Assembly: GCA_028023455.1 (NCBI GenBank)
Contig: JAQFVV010006476.1
Coordinates: 953,581-1,017,580, forward strand
Length of the DNA stretch: 64,000 nucleotides
Direction: 5' to 3'
Source of the DNA: Epiperipatus broadwayi
Taxonomy: Eukaryota > Onychophora > Udeonychophora > Euonychophora > Peripatidae
The notes under the pieces were generated by a model that was not told the origin of the DNA, searched no databases, and saw only the letters and a program-made list of their open reading frames with translations. Positions within the stretch are counted from its first letter, which is position 1. Each line of letters begins with the position of its first letter. Of the stretch, positions 34,501 through 47,731 are shown piece after piece. Both the position numbers and the translations under genes were made by a program.

Positions 34501-36880
34501 ATTATGATATCTTTAGAAATCTAATTATAGAAGCAAGTTTCATTTAATCCAATGATATTTTAATATATTATGATCTTATATATTATAGACTACTCAGGTA
34601 TGGTAATATTTATATTTGAATCTTAATTCTTTTGATTCAACTTTATTTATGTTACAATGTGAAATATCTTTGATCACCCCTTTTATTATGTTACAATATA
34701 TATAAATATAGTTTACTTTTGGTTCACTTCCCACGATGCACTTCACAACTGGTTGCTTTCTAGATGGTTTCCTCCGGTCTTAGTTTCGCAAACTCTTTGG
34801 CCCTGTCTAGCTGCTGCTCATGAATATATTGGCTTTGCAATAGAGCTCTGCAATGTCACTTAAGCTTCTTTCAGCTACCATCACTTAAATCTATCTGCAC
34901 CCGTTCACTCGGTAACTTCAAAACTGGAAATAGAACAACGCACTTTGCTATTCAAAACTATTTATACACCCTCAGTTAGCCTCTGGCAATCCAAGGTTCA
35001 TCCTTGATGTTATCAGTCTTGATTTTTTTTTTGCATTTTTAATCAGTATTGTATCAAGAAATATTGGTAATTAACAAATATCTCTTAGCGTTTATCGAAC
35101 GCAATGTTCTTATCGCAAATACATAAATTTAATCACTAATTAAATCCTTAGCAATCTAAAATATATTTCTCTAATATCTTTTCCTTACTTTTTCTGGAGT
35201 ACAAAACTTATACTTAAATTTCCATAAACATATTTATACAAAACAAGACAAAAACAAAAAGCACACAAAGTATAAGCACAAAAACATATTAACTGAGTAG
35301 AACATAATGTAGGAATGAATCTATCAACTACTGTGTCCCCAAGTATGACTGGATGTCCAGCAAACAAATATACAATAAACAATAATAGTGAAAAGTTCTT
35401 GCTACTCACGCAATATTTATTGCAATCACGCAAGGTGTGTGGCAATTGAATTTGAAGATTTTGCCAAGAATGGAATATTAAAAAAAAGATATTAGGTGAA
35501 ATTTGTGTATATATATATATAGATAATAATGTATAAAATAAATCTTTTATTTGATTAAACTTAGAAAATGTCTTTTCCTTGAGGCAATATACATTGTATT
35601 TTTTTCTTTCAATAAGAAGAAAAAAAGAGCAAATTGAAATAATAAAAGTGACTACTTATTTTAAATAGTGATAAAAGTTCTCCAAAGTGTGACATTGGTA
35701 ATTAAATATGGCCATCATAGTTATAAGAAAGAGAACTCTGAGAACAAAAATGTAATGAAAGATGAAAATTTGAAGAAGAAATTTGGGAGGTGTTCGAAGT
35801 ACACATGCATGACTAGTTTTCTGGGGGATATAAAAGGGATGGACATGAATAAAGGAGTCTTTTTTCTTGGATACACAGCAAAATGCAGAATTACCCCAAT
35901 GATAGTTACCGGTATTCAGATGGGTGGCTAGAATGCCTGTACATCACTGGTCTTTCCTTTCCCTTGGACATTCTTAGAATGATTTAGAAGAATGAAGTCA
36001 TCACCTGCCTGAAATAGAAGCATCATGTCAAAGATAGAACTGAACCTACAGATCATAAAGTAAAAACCTGAGAATTACATGGATTGCAAATGAATTATTC
36101 TACTGAACAATCTTACCTGTCAGAAATTAACCTTTGAACTCATAATATTTATTGAAGTAACCTTTGAAGATATTCCACACATCATGTAAACTATAAAAAC
36201 AAAAACTTAATGGATGATAATGAACTGTAAATATGATTAATGGATCTTTATAATTATTATCTTACATTTTTTTTTATTAAATTAAAAATAAACATACTCC
36301 TAAAAAAAAGAAAAAAGAAAACTACATACAATGTGTCATTTGTTTGAGCCTCGTAAATACATTCTTTCAGTGATCTTTGTAAAATTCAACTGTTGATGCC
36401 AACAAACCTTATTGTATTTCAGGTTTATTATTCAGGGGGTATATATAATAAACTTCTTTTGTCGATTTGGTAAGGATGTCTAAACAGAATCCTGGAACCT
36501 AATGAAAAAATAAATTTAAACTACTAAAAATGACAATGGGAGTAAAGTCAGTATCGATTTTAAGTAGGTCAAATTGTCATTGCTTTCACTAAGACTTAGA
36601 TAGATAATGCTAACCACTGCATGTAAGTGTTGGTGGGTTTTTACAAAAATGTATGAATTAGTTCATTATAAATGACCAAGAATTATCTAAGGCTTGGCGA
36701 ATCTTACCTAAATGAAAATAAATCTTTATATTTTGATATAACTTTTTGTTAATAAAACATTTTATAAAATAATATATTTGAAGAAATTTGATTGTATTGA
36801 CAAACATTAAAATGAAAAAGAAAAACAACATACTATGTTACAATGAAAAATGACTGGTCTTTCTCCGATCTTAACCCCAC
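31501..36880. other. Gene 2 intron: unassigned DNA, TA run and GC-richer islands
   Basis: There is a TA run at 31543-31571. Islands of more balanced composition at about 32930-33130 and 34730-35000 look like old insertions. The second has 'acaacgcactttg', a block shared with the LTR at 47.7 kb, so it may be an LTR relic. An 87-codon open stretch at 35668-35931 is unassigned. No LDLa or SRCR exon was found. Confidence 0.35.
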
Positions 36881-36999
36881 AGTATTTCCAAAGCCATGCA
36901 AGCATTATGTAGTGACACAATTTGACTCTTAACCACAAAAATTGTAAGGCACTAATATGTATAGATCATAAGTTACAGCATAAAATGTGATAGTGTATT

Positions 37000-37280
37000 T
37001 CATATGTTTGTGGATCATCATCAGGGCTCTCCCTGCCATCGTAAAATCTTGCAAACCACTTGAAAAGTTTTTGCTATTCGTGGATTCTCTGTAGGATACA
37101 GCATAACCCTTTCAAATGTTTTAGCAACATTTTTGTTTCATTTCAAATAAAATTTAATGTTATCACATTGTTTCATTAAGGATTACGATACAATACCAAT
37201 TATTATATTTCATGCCATAACTCATGATCCAGAAATGTTCAGTACATTACAATTTTTGTGGCAATAACCCTGTATTAGTA
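37000..37280. repeat. Dispersed repeat R6, copy 3
   Basis: This is the same order of blocks as 28060-28570 ('gctctccctgccatc', 'tttcaaatgttttagcaaca', 'catttcatgccataactcat'-like, 'gatccagaaatgttc'). It lies about 200 bases ahead of the first LDLa exon. Confidence 0.5.
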
Positions 37281-37474
37281 TGTAACAGTTTATTGATTCA
37301 GAAATGGCAGTGCAGCTAGCTTGGAGAGAAAACCAGCCATCAGTCAGTTTTTCACTGGGAGTTAGAGTATTCTTGTCATTCTATGTGTTGAATGAACCAT
37401 TAATTTCAATACTTTAGATAAATATATAATAATTTTGTATCGATCTAAATTTTATAAACTTGAAATATTTTCAG

Positions 37475-37591
37475 AATGTTCTTCAAGTCATTGGGAATGC
37501 AAAAATCAGTGGTGCATCCAGAGTGGTTATTTATGTGATGGAGATGATAACTGCGGTGACGGATCAGATGAAACTCCAGAAGTGTGTGGAA
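37475..37591 (+). CDS. Gene 2: first LDL-receptor class A domain exon
   Basis: The exon enters in phase 1 after TTTTCAG and leaves in phase 1 before GTAAGC. The joined codon gives E, then CSSSHWECKNQWCIQSGYLC followed by DGDDNCGDGSDE and VCG. All six LDLa cysteines are present. The acidic box D..DNCGDGSDE, which binds the structural calcium, is intact. LDLa modules bind ligands, or act as spacers in mosaic proteases. One exon per module with 1-1 phases is the classic shuffling unit. Confidence 0.92.
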
Positions 37592-38680
37592 GTAAGCCTT
37601 TCAGTTTTTGTTAGAGTAAATAGATAATTTATTGAGAACATTTTTTTAAAAAGCTATCTAGTTTTTTGATACATCATTAATTTATATATTTATGATATGT
37701 TAAGTTTTATATCTGACATAAAAATAAGTCAGATTAGTACCTAGTCTGAGAAATTGAGATTTGCTTTGAAGTTTTTCTAATGTCTTTTTCTCCAACAATA
37801 CAGGCCATCATTTTTAAAGGCTGATAAACTACCTTAGAAAAGATCTTTCTCATTAACATATTTTTTTCTGTTATTAAACTTAAGCCTAATTTGAATTTTA
37901 TGTTTGTGAAAAATATCTTTTCTAAGATTGTGTATCGGTCCTAGATTGGTGGTGAAAAAGACATCAGAAAAATTTAATAACAGAAAAAAAATTTATTAGA
38001 ACAAGTTTCAAGATTGACTATATTGGGATTAGCGTTGAGCTAGTAGAGTCAATCTGTAGTTGAAAACATTTTATTTAAGAATCTCTCCCTCACATTTTTT
38101 GGGAAATTAGTAAAAAATTTCCAAACATTGGTCGATCGCTCTTTTGAGTGTAAATTAAAAAGATTTACTTTCTTTCATTAATATATAACACAAACATAAA
38201 ACTTTTTTTAGATAACTTTAGATTCATTTTTTTTATTAAAATTATTTTTTTTTATATACAATTCAATATTCTATTCATTCAAGGATCTGTAATATAGAGG
38301 AAGTCTCTTAGAATTTTACATAAATCTATATTATTTTGGGGAAGTTAACCCAAGAAGAGAAAATGCCACTCAGATATCTAACAGTTGATAAAAACATTAT
38401 TATTTTATCACCAATCAAATTTGTAGACCGATTTATCAAAAGTTATGGTGACTGTTTTAAAATAATATTCGCCATATTCACAAAAAGCTTATATCAATGT
38501 AGGTGCTTCCGTTAAGTTTATATAGATTACCCAACATAAACTTACTTCTCAAAATATAATATTTTTAAACATTTATCTACCTTTTATAAAACGTGCTTCT
38601 CTTATTTTATCGATCTTCATATAAATCATGATATATTTCAACATTATTTTCTTTTTTAAGTAAAAATATAATTTGTTATA
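37592..38680. other. Gene 2 intron, weak inverted repeats
   Basis: A weak inverted repeat pairs 'ctaatgtctttttctcc' (about 37778) with 'ggtgaaaaagacatcag' (about 37952). Nothing else was recognised. Confidence 0.35.
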
Positions 38681-39230
38681 TGTTGTGTTTGATCTGGAAT
38701 ACAGACTCAAACTAACATTAACAAAAATAAGAACACCTGAAGTTTAATTAACATGATTTACTAGGAATAAAATATATTTACATAATATACAATAGATAAA
38801 TATACTCCATATATATATAGTCTCAATTAATGCAGGGCCAGTCGTGCTTGAAGGACTGACTCTTCCAGCTGTACTAGACAGCTTGCCTCAAGTCATTCTG
38901 GTCTTAGCACTTTCCAGTCCTATCATGGACTTGCCTCACTGCATCACTGTTAGCAGACGTTTCAAAGGAGAGGGTGTACTGTCGTTTTAGGTTAGACAGA
39001 TGTTCTCTGCCATACCTCCAAAAAGGCTGACTATTTATTGCCAGATACCCAACCTCATGGGAAGCAATCAAATTCAGATGACATCACTGCCTATTGGGCC
39101 ATGCTAACCATTGACTGATTTGTATCTGTTTGCTTATTGGCTAGTGGCAATGAATGCTTAATCTGATCAGATCCAGAAAGAATCTGGACTAGTCCACTTC
39201 TGAAGGCAAGGTGAGATATGACATTATACA
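38681..39230 (-). mobile_element. Candidate solo LTR or old repeat, GC-richer
   Basis: Read on the minus strand the block begins TGTATAATGTCATATCTC and ends near ...AAACACAACA, consistent with TG...CA LTR ends. It is distinctly less AT-rich than its flanks. No matching 4-6 bp target duplication was seen and there is no second copy in the window, so this could equally be another kind of old insertion. Confidence 0.3.
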
Positions 39231-39239
39231 TCAAGGATA

Positions 39240-40830
39240 TATTTTCATTAAAACACTTTAATTTAGCATGATACCCAGAGCTAATTTTTATGTAATAATA
39301 AAATGTTTATGTTAAAATGGATGAAATAGTTATGTGAAACATTTTGAGTTCAATGAAGACCATTTCTTTTATATAAAAAATTTTCAATTACAAAATTTAT
39401 ATTTTACATCTTTCCCTGTATTTAGGGATATATATATATATATATATATATATTGTTATCATAGAGATAATGAAAGTGAAAAATGTTTTCTCTAAATGTT
39501 TGTGAAGATGGCATTTTACTTGTAATTATATATTGAATTATTTTCAACGTTCTAGAATGTCTTAGAAAAATTATCTTTCAAACATTTTAAATATATTCAA
39601 CTGTTTGTAAGAGTGCTCATATTAGTAAATAACATAACTTTTTGGGTGGTATTATTTTCATCATTTTTTCAGGTTTTGCTGACTTGAACACCTTAGAGAA
39701 CTAGCAAGAAAATTGCACCCAGGATCTTTAGTGGCATGAATACAATGTTTAAAGTAATGGCATTAAGTTTTTCTGTCAAAGTCAACAATCAATAGATATT
39801 TAAATATTTATTTATTAGATCCTGATTTCTCTATTTTTATTAAAGACCAGATTAATGAATGTTTCCAAATATTATGAATCATCATGCTGGATTGACTTAT
39901 AGGATTATTTCCCATTACTATGCATCTTAAAATGTTATTTTCATATGATAATAGCAAATAATGCCATAAGTTTTTCTGGAATGATAACTAATAATATTTA
40001 GAAACCATCCATTAACATTGTGGCTTAAGAAAATGAGAAAAATCACGAGAACTGTCATAGATAAGCATATAAGATTACATTGGACTGAAAATTCCAGCTT
40101 AGTAGTGGGTAAAGTTCTCAGATTAACATTGTTATACCTGAAAAAGAAAATATCATTTGAAATGCATTATATACTAATCTGTGTGCTATAGTTGAAAATA
40201 GACATTTAACAATTAATTCTAGATGATAAAATTACTCCAACATACATTTTAAAATCATATACGCTACTAATAAATACAAAAAGGGCAGATAGTAAATTTA
40301 AATCCTTAGATGTTTTAATCATAGGAAAAAAAATTAATTAAGGCATATAATTTTTAGAAACTAGTATATAATGATGATATTTGCCAATTAATGCTGATAA
40401 TTCCGGTCAAAAACAAATAATTTTAAAGAAAATGAGGAACTCATAAAGTGATAGTAAACATAAATTTTAAAAAGGCGCCATCTTTGTTTTCTGATTACCT
40501 GCACAGATTCAGCCTAAAATAAATCCTAGTGGTTATTTAACTTTTTCAAATGTTTTTATACATGTTATTAAAATTTATATGGTAAAATGAAGAATAATAT
40601 TCTTTCGAATTCTAGGTAAGTCTTTGCGTTACAATGTTTATTCAATAGCAAAAAAATACTTTTTTAAAGGTTTCTTTTTACCTGAAATGATATCAAAAAC
40701 ATATTTGATGAAACTTTAAAAATATTGAAAAGTAGACAACTGACCATTCAATCCAGAATCTCACAAAACTGTTTATATTAAAATTTGCATATCATCATAA
40801 TCATTTTCAACTATTACTTATCCACTGCAA
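39240..40830. other. Gene 2 intron, AT run, nothing else
   Basis: An AT dinucleotide run lies at about 39428-39453. No exon or repeat with a second copy was found. Confidence 0.35.
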
Positions 40831-40834
40831 AATT

Positions 40835-41345
40835 CAACTTTAATCCACTTTTCCAATCCCAATCTCTCTACTCCACACCACAAAAGCACACTTCTCTATT
40901 TCATTTATCCATCCCATACATGGTTTCTTTCAAGTTCTTATAATTGGAACCCACTTTAAAACTTCAACTATCCATCTATCAATTATTTTTTCCAGCAATA
41001 TGCCCAATCCAGTTCTATTTCAATCTGTTAATTAGTCAATTACGTTAGTGATAAGTGTTCTCTCACCCATATTTTACTTTCAAATTCTTTTTGTTATTCC
41101 TAGTATAGGTTCTCCACACTTTATTAAGTGATCTTGTTCTTCTGTTAAGTATACAAATCTCAGATCCATAAGTAAAAACTGATAATACACATATATTAAA
41201 AACCATCATATGTTTTTGCAATTTGTAATAATAAAAATAATTTGACTAAGTTTTTCTTTTCTTAGTCTAATTGTAACATATATAAACCAGCGTTTTGAGT
41301 GCTATGATTTTGGATTTATTGACCGTGCATTCAGCTAGATCAAAT
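40835..41345 (-). pseudogene. RTE-type LINE, 3' fragment
   Basis: The minus strand aligns block by block with the 3' part of the LINE at 61.9-64.0 kb, for example plus 'gcaatatgcccaatccagtt' with 'gcaatatgtccaacccaact', and 'cagatccataagtaaaaact' with 'cagatccataagtaagaact'. Those blocks encode the LTYGSETWTL-like segment and the region beyond the RT. The copy is broken by indels and diverges past about 41200. Confidence 0.75.
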
Positions 41346-41388
41346 TTTCTATAATGTCTTTTTCTTAAACCAATGTTCAAAATACTAG

Positions 41389-41852
<464 letters not shown>

Positions 41853-41977
41853 TTATTTATTTAATATACACGTAATTTTTTGGGAGGTATATAAAAACTT
41901 ACAGATATTCTTATGCAATTCTTTAAAAATATAATTCTTTGGCAATAAAAGATAGTATAATATATATAATACATTAT

Positions 41978-43345
41978 CTACATAGACATTCTATTGCAAT
42001 TAGGAGCAGAGAAAAAATTAGACATTCTTTCTTTGTGTATTACTTCAATATCCTTTCCTTCATCTTCAGCATCAATTTCATTTTCAAATATTTTCTGGAG
42101 TAAAACTTTTATGTTTTTGTAATGATTTTTTGATAAATGAAACTTTATTCCAGTTTTTTTTAATTATTTCTGTTAGACTTCAATAGAAAAACATGATATT
42201 AAACCTTCAGTTGTAGTGAGAATCATTCTGGGTTGACAAACTGATGGGAAAAGTGTTAATGATATTTCTTTCATATTTCTTACAAGATCATGTTTATCTT
42301 GTTTCTTTCTTTATACTTTTGAGCAATATAGAGTCCCATTTCCTTGATGGTAATTTTAATAACACTATCAAATTTACATTTGGTAATAGTTGATTCTAAA
42401 ATAAAAGCTCTAACAGCAAGGCTGAAAAAATATTTAATAGAACGATGACGCAACTGAGATTAAAGAACATGAAAACAATCAGGCTGTTTTAATTACTCAC
42501 TAATGCAAATCCAGATGTTAAAACATGCCATTGATTAACAATCATTAATCAAATAGAAATATAAATGAATTTATGATATTAAAATTATTGTTGCAATATC
42601 TATCTTTTGCAAATTCAGAATCATTTACCAAAAAATTCCAGAAACATTCTGATGCAGGATTAATCTTTCCTTTAAAATCTTTTATGCCAATGATAAAAAA
42701 TACTAAACAACAAATAGGACTACACCATATTTATTATAATGGTTTAATTATAAATTTATTAAACGCACATTGATTACGTAAGTAATATTTACTGAGGCTA
42801 TAACCTCGATAATATGCGTGTAAAATGCGATAGTAGGGACCTCTACAGGTGTTTTAACCACAAGCTTACACTAGTTGTAATAGGCATGACAAGAATTTTG
42901 AATTTATCAATTCCTGCAACAATTGTCAAAAAAACATTAAACCGTAAAACAAATAAGATATCCAAAGTGTTTGAGAACCTAAATCAGAATGGTTCTGCTC
43001 TACTGTTAATAGTATTGCAGATCAAGGACAATGAAGTCAAATATATTTCATTTACATGAGAAAAAATTAACTGCTACAAAAATATATTGTTTAGCAATAA
43101 GGTCATGACTAAAAATATCCATCCTCCTCATCACCCCACATTCTGCTTCTTTTAATCCAATACCAATACATATAACATTCACATTAGCTAAGTCAAAAAG
43201 TAATGAAAATCTGTAACACAATTACTTCAAGACTAAAAATATTCATCCTCCTCATCACCCCACATTCTGTTTCTTTTAATCCAATGTCAATACATATAAC
43301 ATTTACAACAATAGCTAAGTGAAAAAAGTAACGGAAAAATCGATA
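41978..43345 (-). pseudogene. Decayed coding-like sequence, family unrecognised
   Basis: The minus strand holds several open segments separated by frameshifts and stops. One reads TPEN-like then LLQKIFENEIDAEDEGKDI... to a stop at 41978-41980. Another has ALAVRAFILESTITKCKFDS and IKEMGLYIAQKYKERNK (about 42300-42440). Further upstream comes INPASECFWNFLVNDSEFAK (about 42590-42660). A block reading GLKE.ECGVMRRM occurs twice in tandem (43107-43225 and 43232-43345). The amino-acid composition is that of an ordinary globular protein, not of a transposon I know. R1 (42731-42873) interrupts it. It could be a processed pseudogene or an old element ORF. Confidence 0.35.
42731..42873 (+). repeat. R1 copy
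   Basis: This copy has the full 'aattataaatttattaaacg' end, the 'aatgcgatagtagggacctc' core and 'aaccacaagcttac', so it is close to the arms of the foldback at 1499-1739. It interrupts the decayed coding-like region. Confidence 0.75.
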
Positions 43346-43374
43346 ACACAAAATGGAATAAATCGAGATGTTGC

Positions 43375-43595
43375 TCAATGTTTTCATCTGTATTAAAAAT
43401 TTCTTCAAGATTTTTGTAGTTGATAACTTCTAATTTATGATTATCAATTTTCATTTTTTCCTCCTGAAAAAATTTATAAAAAAATACTTTAGTCCTTTGA
43501 ATTTATCTTTTGACCTACTTATTTTCATCTGATAATTTTTGTAATATTTCCTGAAAATTTTGAAGCATTATTAACAAAGTCAGTACATCTTCATT
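43375..43595 (-). pseudogene. RTE-type LINE, internal fragment
   Basis: It aligns with 62425-62640 of the LINE at the right edge ('tttccatctgtatta' block, 'atttgtagctgttaacttc', 'actttagtc', 'ttcatctgataa', 'catttcctg'). It corresponds to the segment following the FADD box. An R2 element has inserted into its right end (43609). Confidence 0.7.
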
Positions 43596-43608
43596 TACTT
43601 GTATTCCA

Positions 43609-43861
43609 GAAAAAACTCTCCATATAGTAGTGCCACCTTGTGCTAACCAGAGTAATCGATGGATGCCAGAAGGCTTGTGCATAAAATCCCTATCTAGTGC
43701 CTACTAATCTAATATCCCCAGACTAGTTTCTGGCTTGTGGCCTTTTGGCATCCATTGATTACTCTGGTTAGCACAAGGTGGCACTACTGTATGGAGAGTT
43801 TTTTCCTGTTTACTAACAGTTATGTGCTAGCATGAGATAGTGATCATGTGATGTTAAGTGG
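43609..43861. mobile_element. R2 inverted-duplicate insertion with 15-bp target-site duplication
   Basis: The 15-base repeat tttacttgtattcca occurs at 43594-43608 and 43862-43876. The insert is two R2 pieces facing each other: 'actctccatatagtagtgcc' on the left and its complement near 43781-43800. The left piece, read on the minus strand, keeps GAAAC (plus 43726-43730), TA and GUC (43721-43723), and a GGC/GCC stem II, but CTGATGA is lost at the inversion junction. Confidence 0.75.
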
Positions 43862-44228
43862 TTTACTTGTATTCCATTAGTTTTCCATTCTAATTCACAA
43901 AATACATTTTGTAAAACTGTTGCAAAGAAATTGGAGATATAAAAACTTGCATATATCTATGAAAGAAAGGAAATTATTTATAATATTATAATAATGATTT
44001 AGAAAATGTTTAAACATTTGACAACAGAACAGATTTGTCTTTGTGATAAAGAAAATATATTTAAAGGTGAGCACTTTCAATATTGATTAGTATCATAAAC
44101 ATAGCATAATATGACTAAAGGAAGTTGAGATCTAGATTTAAAGTCACTTTGAAAATTAAAGAATAGATTATCATAACATTGAGTTTTTAGGAGTACATTT
44201 ACATAGTAATGATGAAAATGGAAATACA

Positions 44229-44590
44229 ATTACCATTTTTTAGAAAGATGGGCACTAGAGTCCTCTTTATTGTTGGCATGAACATATTTAGCTAGTGACC
44301 ACATCTCCTTCACCTTTTTCTTTCTGTTATATCTCTTGGAACAAACAATGTCAGCCATAGAAAGGTCAAAGTTGTGGCCTGACTGCAACTCATGATCCAA
44401 GAAAACAGAAGAGTATTCATTGCTTTTCATGACCTCATTCTATAGATAATTATGCTGAGCAAGTCTTTTAGGTAAATTAGCTTGGGCTTCCATATAGTAG
44501 GCCTTTGAGCAATTAGGATCTTTTCAATTAATTTTGTACTCAATTTGATGTTAAGTCTCTCTAGTTGTTCTGTCTTTGGAATTATTTAAT
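44229..44590 (-). pseudogene. Penelope-like element, GIY-YIG C-terminal fragment
   Basis: Read on the minus strand: STKLIEK.PNCSKAYY, then LPKRLAQHNY. After a stop, 44230-44430 reads EYSSVFLDHELQSGHNFDLS and continues with many basic residues. The Y-Y...L..RL.QH spacing and the later H..GH pattern match the GIY-YIG tail of these elements. The GET after the second Tyr has mutated and a stop interrupts the frame, so the fragment is dead. Confidence 0.6.
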
Positions 44591-46700
44591 GATTTAAAAA
44601 CAGAGGCAAGCAAAAACTGATATTGAATTTATTGGTACAAATATTTTTTAATTTATGTGGAACTTTCAAAACATAAGGGAGACTAGACGATTTTTAAAAT
44701 TACCCCAAATAAAAAATTAAACAATATTAGCCAAAAAAAATAACCTTTATAATATAACCATTGTTGTCCCAAACAAAAGCAGACTAAATGCAAAGGACTA
44801 AAAATATATCAACAAATATATACTCAATTCCCAATTACAATCCACACATCCTTAATGTTAGAAGAACTCTTAAACAAGTTAATTGGTTCAGAATCATAAC
44901 CTTTTTTAATAATGAAGATTCATTAATAGTTCTCTTTATTTTATTTCTTTCAAAAAAGAATAATTTATAATAGCAATTAACATCCTATAATGTAAATTTA
45001 TAATTTATTTATAATTCACTCTCACTATAATATAATTAAATGTGACATGTTTTATAATTAAAATTGTTAATACATATAGTCAAAAAAGGGTTAACTATAA
45101 ATTCATTTTATACAAGTAAAAATAAAATATATGAACATATTTTAATATTATTATAATTTTTTTATAATAACCATATAATATTTTGTAAAGTTATTTATAA
45201 TTTTAAATTAAATTATGCAAATAATATGTTCTAATTGAGCTTTACTTTACTATTATTAAGTTATCTAAATATCAAATGACAAAACAGACTGCATTGTAAT
45301 TAATACTATTAATTAAAAAAAATAGTTTATAAGCATTTATACATGTTACCATTATAATTTCAACTGTTGTTAATAAGTAAGATTTTCTCTAAATATCTGT
45401 TAATATTATTACACATGAAATTTCACTTTAATTTTTTCTTCAGCATTTCCTTTGGCATCTTTGTGCTAGCATACATATAGAGAAATTTTCATGGGCATTT
45501 TAATTCTTAAATGTCAAATTATTTACCTTTGTCCAATTTGCAAAATAAAAAGATTTTGCAGTCTTAAATCTAATGGCAACCAGCGTAGCATTTTATTGTC
45601 AATCATTCCATTTAAATCATAGACATCAAATGAAGAGTGCATTATGCCCTTTTTTCTAGGCTTTCTACCCACAATTCATTTTGTTTACTGCTAGTTCAAA
45701 ACTTATTTATAAGATAAGATAATGTTAAAATTACAAAACTTTTAAAGAAAAGAAAGTATGTTATTTTTCCAACTTGATCGATTAAGTTTGCCAGAATCTC
45801 TTGTATGGATGTTATTTTCCAAGGTTACAAGTTTAGAAAATTAATGCTGAACTAATATGTAGGTAACATCTCAGTGCTGGACTAATATATAAATATCTTT
45901 AAATATTTTATTTCAGAAAACTATAGCATTAATATGTGTTAATAATGAATTGTTAAAAAATAAATACTTAATCCTGTATTTCCTAGTTGTTACTAGGGAT
46001 CAGTCTTATAGAAGGATAGAAGTTAAAACTGCGCAGAATATATTTTACACTAGAGGTCACAATATTCCTTATATCTTTTTACAATCTTGTTCATCTTCAC
46101 ATACATCATAAATTGGGTTTATTAATTCATATTTTGTTGATAAGCTTTAATTATAACAGAATATATTTTGTTTATTGAACTGCATCTATGTGTACTTATT
46201 TATTTACATTCCCTCAAAAAAAATATAATCTCATTGTACAGCATCTTTATTTTTTTAAATGAAATAAATAATGGATTGTCAGATTTTTAGCATAATTAAA
46301 CACACTCTTGGAAAAATATTTTTCTTCCAATAACCTTTTTTTGCCCTATGGTAATGTGATAATAGTCCCATCAGCAGACTATGGTCTTTTTAGTTGTTAT
46401 GGTATTTTGTTTGTATCAGCTTTGGAATAGATATACCTCACCTTAATTTGCCATTATCTATTTAAATTCTTGTTTATTATTGCTTCAAACTTCAAGCTTT
46501 CTACTGTACTAGAACATTTTTCAATTCCATTTTTCTGGTATTACTAAATTGATACCTCTGGGTATTTTAGAAATTTTTTAAATTTCATAAAACTTTTAGC
46601 TTTATACTTGGAATTTTTTTTTTATATAAAATACTGTTTCATATCAAATTTTAAATGAATTAAACAGTGAAGACTAAAATTAATATGCCTTCAATGTAAC
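44591..46700. other. Gene 2 intron, nothing recognised
   Basis: The DNA is very AT-rich, with no exon and no repeat with a second copy in the window. Confidence 0.35.
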
Positions 46701-46733
46701 CCACAGAAATGATATTAATAAATGTAATTGTGC

Positions 46734-46893
46734 CAATAAACATCACATGATCAGCATTTTTTAAGCTTGCTTATAACTGTTATTAAAACAGGCAAAACTC
46801 TCCATACAGTATTTTATGCACAAGCCTTCTGGCATCCATTGATTACCCTGGCTTGCACTGGGTGGCACTACTGTATGGAGAGTTTTGCCTGTT
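46734..46893. mobile_element. R2 inverted-duplicate insertion with 19-bp target-site duplication
   Basis: ttaataaatgtaattgtgc occurs at 46715-46733 and 46894-46912. The insert starts with the R2 end 'caataaacatcacatgatca' and ends 'agagttttgcctgttt', exactly as at 11015-11200. The ribozyme part is missing, and a reversed piece 'aacaggcaaaactctccata' lies at about 46789-46808. Confidence 0.8.
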
Positions 46894-46913
46894 TTAATAA
46901 ATGTAATTGTGCA

Positions 46914-47731
46914 TGGCATTCCAAGATGGAAAAATGACTGCTGCCATAGAATAAAATTTGTTAAATATTTTAGTGATTTTACTTTTTATTTAGATTATTT
47001 TTTTGTATATCAGTACATGAAGTAGAATATACTGATACAGAAATATCATGGTTCCACTGTATTTTTTTATTCAATAACTATGATGTCAGATTATCATTAA
47101 TATAACATAAGCATATGAAATACTATAAACACTCTTCATCTTTATAGATATAAGTCATCAGACTTTTCTTAAATACAAATACTGAGTTTTAAAAATAATA
47201 TCCACTTATGCTTTCTAATGATGAAATTATATTTGTATTTGTGCATCCAGATTTCATATTAATATTACTGTATTTTGGAAAATTAATGAGATTACATATA
47301 TTTTGTGCAAAACTTTGTTTACTATTGAATTATGCCATATAGAAATAATAATTTAATAAGGCTTTATTATACAAAATAAAATTAACTTTTATTTGACTTT
47401 TGATCACAATATTGCACTAGATTACATAAAATACATTAATGAAATATAATATAAAATACAAATATACTTTACACAGCAAAATTATGATACCTATCAATAA
47501 TTATTTCACAGGTTTTAATTTCTTGAATCATTATCAATTAAAATATAAATAATTTCTTTTTAAATAATTGAAAAATGTGTTTATTTGGTAACATGCTAGA
47601 TTTTTACTTTTAATTTAATAACATTTTTTAACATTTTAAAATTGATATTTATTATATTGAAATTTAATATAACTTGCTGAAATTTTGTATATTTGTTTAA
47701 ACTGTCTATAACAGTGAAAGGATATATATAT
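46914..47731. other. Gene 2 intron, nothing recognised
   Basis: AT-rich sequence between the R2 insertion and the LTR element, with no feature seen. Confidence 0.35.

Noticed and set aside
35668-35931. 87-codon ORF (ends KCRITPMIVTGIQMGG)
   Set aside because: No domain, no splice context and no second copy; length is within chance for this much sequence.
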